Of a stretch of 64,000 nt of DNA, positions 60,240 through 64,000 are shown piece after piece (positions within the stretch are counted from its first letter, which is position 1; every line of letters begins with the position of its first letter). Both the position numbers and the translations under genes were made by a program. The notes beneath the pieces are model-generated. The model was not told the origin of the DNA. It saw only the letters and a list, made by a program, of their open reading frames with translations, and did not search any database. The DNA is from Owenia fusiformis (Eukaryota; Annelida; Polychaeta; Sabellida; Oweniidae), in contig CAIIXF020000005.1 in NCBI GenBank assembly GCA_903813345.2, positions 2,792,001 through 2,856,000 on the forward strand, given 5' to 3'.

Positions 60240-60572
60240 GGCCTTGAAACTCCAAATACCTAGATTCACCTTTGACAGTGATTACCTTGACCCACAAACA
60301 TTGACTTTGACCTTAGGTCACCTAAATATGAGTCGCCAGGGGTAAAAGTACCCTTAAGTGTATCCTTAGGTATCGACGTTTGACCTTGAGATGACCTTGA
60401 CCCATTAACATTTACCTTGACCTCAGGTCACCTAATCATAGGTCGCCAAGGGTCACAACAGCCCTCGGGTCTTTAAACTCCAAATACCTAGATATTGACC
60501 TGTGACCTTGGAATGACCTTGACCGCGGGCCATCTAATTTTGGGTTGCCAAGGGTCACTGCAACCCCAAAGG
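60240..60572. repeat. TGACCTTGACC-rich repeat, left part
   Basis: About 2.5 units of roughly 130 bp share CTCCAAATACCTAGATATTG, TGACCTTGAGATGACCTTGA, CTCAGGTCACCTAAT and CCAAGGGTCAC. The repeat resumes at 62096 after a 1.5-kb insertion. Confidence 0.88.
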
Positions 60573-62095
60573 TAATTCTCCCTTTCGCGGTTTGCCCTTT
60601 GAATCAGAACGTTCGCAAATATGCACTGAAAAAGCACTCAAAAAGGACAAAATTTGATTGGTCAATATTTTCCAACTATGCATTTCGCGTAGCTATTTGC
60701 GGACCCGAAAGTTCTAAATCAAACTAATTACGCAATTTTGTTTTTACACCCGGACGCTAAATAAAACAATGTCACTATCGGAAGTATTCTTCTTTGTCAT
60801 TGCTTTAATAGTCAGTATAACGGCGACTGGGAGTTTGGGGATATACGCATGCGCAGAAGCTGTCATGAAATGAAACTATACACTAATTTTACACTAGGGG
60901 AATGCCCTTTTATTTTAGCCTATAGGTGTCACTTTACAAACATGGCTGCTCCCATGATTTTACAAATTTGAGGTAAGTTTTTTATTTTTACAAGCTTATA
61001 GCTCAATTTCATCTGTTTGGGAATCTCGGGATATTCTTAAGAGTAAAGATGGCCGCTAATGGACGCCATATTTTGTTCAATTCAGTGATTAAACATCGAA
61101 AATATAGCATTTTTTCTTAAAAAAATATAACAAATTTTGTTGTTTTTGTCGAACAAAACTTGGACAAAATTGTAAAAATAAAATTTGTAGCCTCAGTTTA
61201 CTTGCTATAAACTGTAGCGATTGCATGATATTCATATAAATGCATTCCCCGGGAAAGGTTGGCAGCCAGATCTTACCAGGGAGTACAGCTACATGTACAG
61301 TACATAATTAATAGGCAGCTACAGTGTGCGAAATACTAGACTAGATCTACTCCCTCAACATACATGTACATAATCATGACGAATGCGCCCAAATATTTCA
61401 TTACACTAGACGAAATACTCGAAATGCGCGCAATGAATTCTGGTCTAGCACAGCAACCAACAAATCGCCGTGCGTTTAATCAATAAAAAATTGTACAATG
61501 AACAACAAAATTCGGAAACGAGTACTATAGATTTGCTTTCGGACCACTGAACAGATTGACCTAGATAATAGCGACGCGTCTTCTTTAGTCTACTGCTCAG
61601 TTGTTTGTGGGTTTTCAACGTAACTCTATAATGTAATTTGAAGATGAATAATTTTATTCAGTTGTTGCATCGATGTTGCAGTTTGTAGTGCGGTAAGATT
61701 GGCATGAAAGTATTGAAAGTCGAATGGAATTGTTTTTTCCAATATGGCGACTAGTCATCTGATCACGTGACCTTCCCTTCCGGAATATTTTCTCACTTTT
61801 CAATCATCGTTTTCACCACGCCATGAATCAATACAATGAAAAAAATAGCTGTTATATTAAGATTAATAAGAGATCAATCGTGTCTCATAATCTTTTCTGT
61901 ACTATCGTACGGGAATATGAACGAATATATCGATTGAAAAATAGGTGTGAAAATCCCCATGTTAAACCTATGAGGGAAAACAAGGAAGTATTTGTTCCTC
62001 CGCAAACTGCATCATGGGAAATATTTTGTCCTTATAAGGAAAGATTTTCGCGTCTCCTCTTTTGAAGAGGGAACAACGATTTCGAGAATTAAAAC
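60573..62095. mobile_element. 1.5-kb insertion interrupting the TGACCT repeat
   Basis: AAAGG lies at both borders (60568-60572 and 62096-62100), and repeat sequence runs up to each border. The left end starts TAATTCTCCCTTTCGCGG; the complement of the right end contains TTAATTCTCGAAATCG, a weak inverted repeat. No transposase. A short ATG frame at 60943 ends at once before a good GTAAGT donor; I do not treat it as a gene. Confidence 0.5.
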
Positions 62096-62530
62096 AAAGG
62101 CCAAATACTTAGATATTTACTTTTGACCTTGATATGACCTTGATTCATAAACACTGACCTTGACCTCAGGTCACCTAATCAATAAATACCTAGATACTGA
62201 CCGTTGGCCTAGGAATGACATTGACCTCAGGTCACCTTACCCTTGGTTACCAAGGGTCACAGCACGTCCAAAGGAATGACATTTACCTCGGGCTACCTAA
62301 TAATGGATGAACAACGGTCATTACAGCCCCCAAATGCATTAAAACGCCAAATACCAAGATATTGATCTATGACCTTTGGATGACCTTGACCAATAAAGTT
62401 GACTTTGACCTCAGGTCACTTAATTATGTCAAGGGTCACAGCACAGACCAGGGGTCTTAAAAAGACAAATTCCTAGATATTGACCTTTGACCTTGAGATG
62501 ATCCTAACCTCTGACCTTTCATGACCACCG
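62096..62530. repeat. TGACCTTGACC-rich repeat, right part
   Basis: Three to four further units of the 60240-60572 repeat with CCAAATAC..AGATATTGACC, TGACCTTGACCTCAGGTCAC and CAAGGGTCACAGCA. Many copies of TGACCTTGA, the inverse of TCAAGGTCA. Confidence 0.88.
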
Positions 62531-64000
62531 ACCCAATTAGAATGATGACAACGTATACAAGATGAAACTGTCTTGGTGCAGATGTCTGGACAGACAGACC
62601 ATTGTGCTTTATAGTAAGAAGATTATGTTGAGAATGTCTCAGTTGTTAAAAAAAACAATTTCATTCTGGATAGTCAGTTTGTATTATGATGAGAAAACGC
62701 ACGTAACATTACATCGTGTTCAGAATTCAGTAGGCTATGACAATAACAAATCATTTTTATTTCGAAATTGTACGTTAGATTTCAGTAAAAAATTACGATA
62801 GATTTCCGTAGAAACGATTGGTTTGTTAATGGTAGGCTAGGAACCTAAGGCGGGACAATTAAATCGTGAGGAGACAGTCATGCCCAATTTGTTTGCTTGC
62901 CAAACGTTGAAAGGAATATAATCGGTAAAAAACGTTGCCTACGATTGACATTCAAAATCGAATTATCAATATTTTAAGGCTACAAATATGGTCGGTATTT
63001 TACATGATATGGTCGGTCTTTTACACATTTTCTCCAAACCCTTTTGATAATCTTCCCAGACTCTCATCGCGTTGCAGTATTAGTATAGGTGTTTCAAATC
63101 GTGAGAAATGCCTCTGCATCTATCATTTGTGAAAATGACGCACTTGGCCCAATCGATTTACTGTATCTCCTCTTTGGTCTCTTTGGTTGTATTGAACTAT
63201 AAGGCATTGACTCTAAAGTATACTAAATAAAATATAGCATAAACACGGTGTTATAGCATGACGGTTACGTCAAGGCAATTTGCAAAATTTTGCGGTAACG
63301 ATAACAAAAAATGGCGGATGGGAAAGGCAGCATGTCCTCTTTCTCATCTGTAGGCAATATTCACAGATAAGATTTCCTTTTAAACTAGTTCCATTCGGTG
63401 ACGTATATATGGATGATTATAAAGACTGGGTCAAATCTGACAGGTGGTCTACAGAATATAAGCTGTAAACCTACCGACTGAGATATCCAAGTTCATAATT
63501 TTTGGTCCATTCTCGTGTTTTCTCAGTACATGTGCCTCAGAGCCACTCAAAATATTATCTGTAAGTAAACTGTGTATAACAAGGCATAAAATGACAAATC
63601 CAGAACAAGAACGTGATGTATATCGTAAATAATAAGGTTTCGAACGCAATGTCGTTAGACGACTACGTATGACTTCTATCGAATTCTATGGACGGTAACG
63701 TATTGTATTTAGTTGTACATACGATATTTAGCGGACGGTTACGTGCCTGTACATCTGTCAAGTCAAGGTTGCTAGATCTGATAGCCTCTTTCCATGTTAT
63801 TGTTATAATAGGTAAGAAATGGAATATTAAATTGCCTATATTTGTTTTCAGGACTCGCAAGAGACGCTCTTGTTTCAGCCTCTATAGGGCAAGGAAAAAA
63901 CTGTCGCTTGCTTTATTTATGAAACCAATGAAAGTGTAAAATATAGCAATGAAGAGGCAAAAGAAAATTAATGATCAAGTACTGATGAAGATGACAAAAT
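62531..64000. other. Right-end spacer
   Basis: AT-rich unique sequence. Short frames at 62562-62801, 63280-63468 and 63688-63939 have no recognisable motif, conserved neighbour or convincing splice pattern. No gene supported. Confidence 0.4.

Noticed and set aside
60943-60973. ATGGCTGCTCCCATG start next to a GTAAGT donor, as in a first coding exon
   Set aside because: A TGA follows within nine codons and no downstream exon was found.
61823-62065. 80-codon plus-strand frame
   Set aside because: It lies inside the 1.5-kb insertion, has no motif and shows no coding pattern.
63280-63468. Frame ending 'DVYMDDYKDWVKSDRWSTEYKL' after a possible acceptor
   Set aside because: No recognisable family, no partner exon, and the acceptor is weak.
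1-64000. tRNA and rRNA genes, bacterial-style operons, ribosome binding sites
   Set aside because: No convincing tRNA B-box with paired arms was seen, and the gene structure is clearly eukaryotic.

Overview
This is animal nuclear DNA. It is AT-rich, coding sequence is broken into short exons by 80-500 bp introns with GT..AG borders, and a tetra-exon-scale gene structure is buried in DNA transposon remnants, LINEs, foldback elements and satellites. The species cannot be named from the window. The gene family, the TGACCT-rich repeats and the density of terminal-inverted-repeat elements fit an aquatic invertebrate bilaterian.

The only two convincing host genes are tandem plus-strand paralogues of the alpha-2-macroglobulin / thioester-protein superfamily. 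Gene A (1-15830) enters the window at its seventh coding exon and runs to its stop. Gene B (24816-47687) is complete: 34 coding exons and 1571 residues, with a signal peptide, macroglobulin domains, an LDL-receptor class A module in the bait-region position, a thioester-domain fold, a receptor-binding domain and a hydrophobic C-terminus. Both lack the GCGEQ thioester motif (GTVES in A, GMLEA in B). An LDLa module in a thioester-less macroglobulin is the architecture of Drosophila Macroglobulin complement-related (Mcr), so I call both Mcr-like. Exon lengths and phases match almost one-for-one, so the pair arose by an old tandem duplication.

Transposons fill the introns. Gene A carries a long-inverted-repeat foldback (9962-10999), a CR1/jockey-like LINE with an intact 1040-codon frame (about 11500-14869) and a decayed mariner-like element (15088-15580). 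Gene B carries a LINE tail (about 28500-28975), a mariner-like element with transposase remnants (30563-31533), a dead 5'-truncated LINE (about 32338-34235), small TA-flanked elements, and a nested 3.3-kb element (41141-44417).

The spacer between the genes (15831-24815) holds a 508-bp foldback (17631-18138) and a satellite array (about 18960-21800) of 131-136 bp monomers. Part of the array has a four-monomer, 531-bp higher-order period, and a 205-bp inverted-repeat element has inserted into it. A candidate TATA box and noncoding first exon for gene B lie near 22854-22934.

The right flank (47688-64000) has no gene I can support. It holds a 2.5-kb element with palindromic ends and repeated 13-mers (49402-51920) nested in a Harbinger-like shell, a GGATA minisatellite, TGACCTTGA-rich tandem repeats (55380-55870, 60240-60572, 62096-62530), a roughly 345-bp tandem repeat (58690-60100), and clusters of short palindromes. 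I saw no tRNA, rRNA or CRISPR array.
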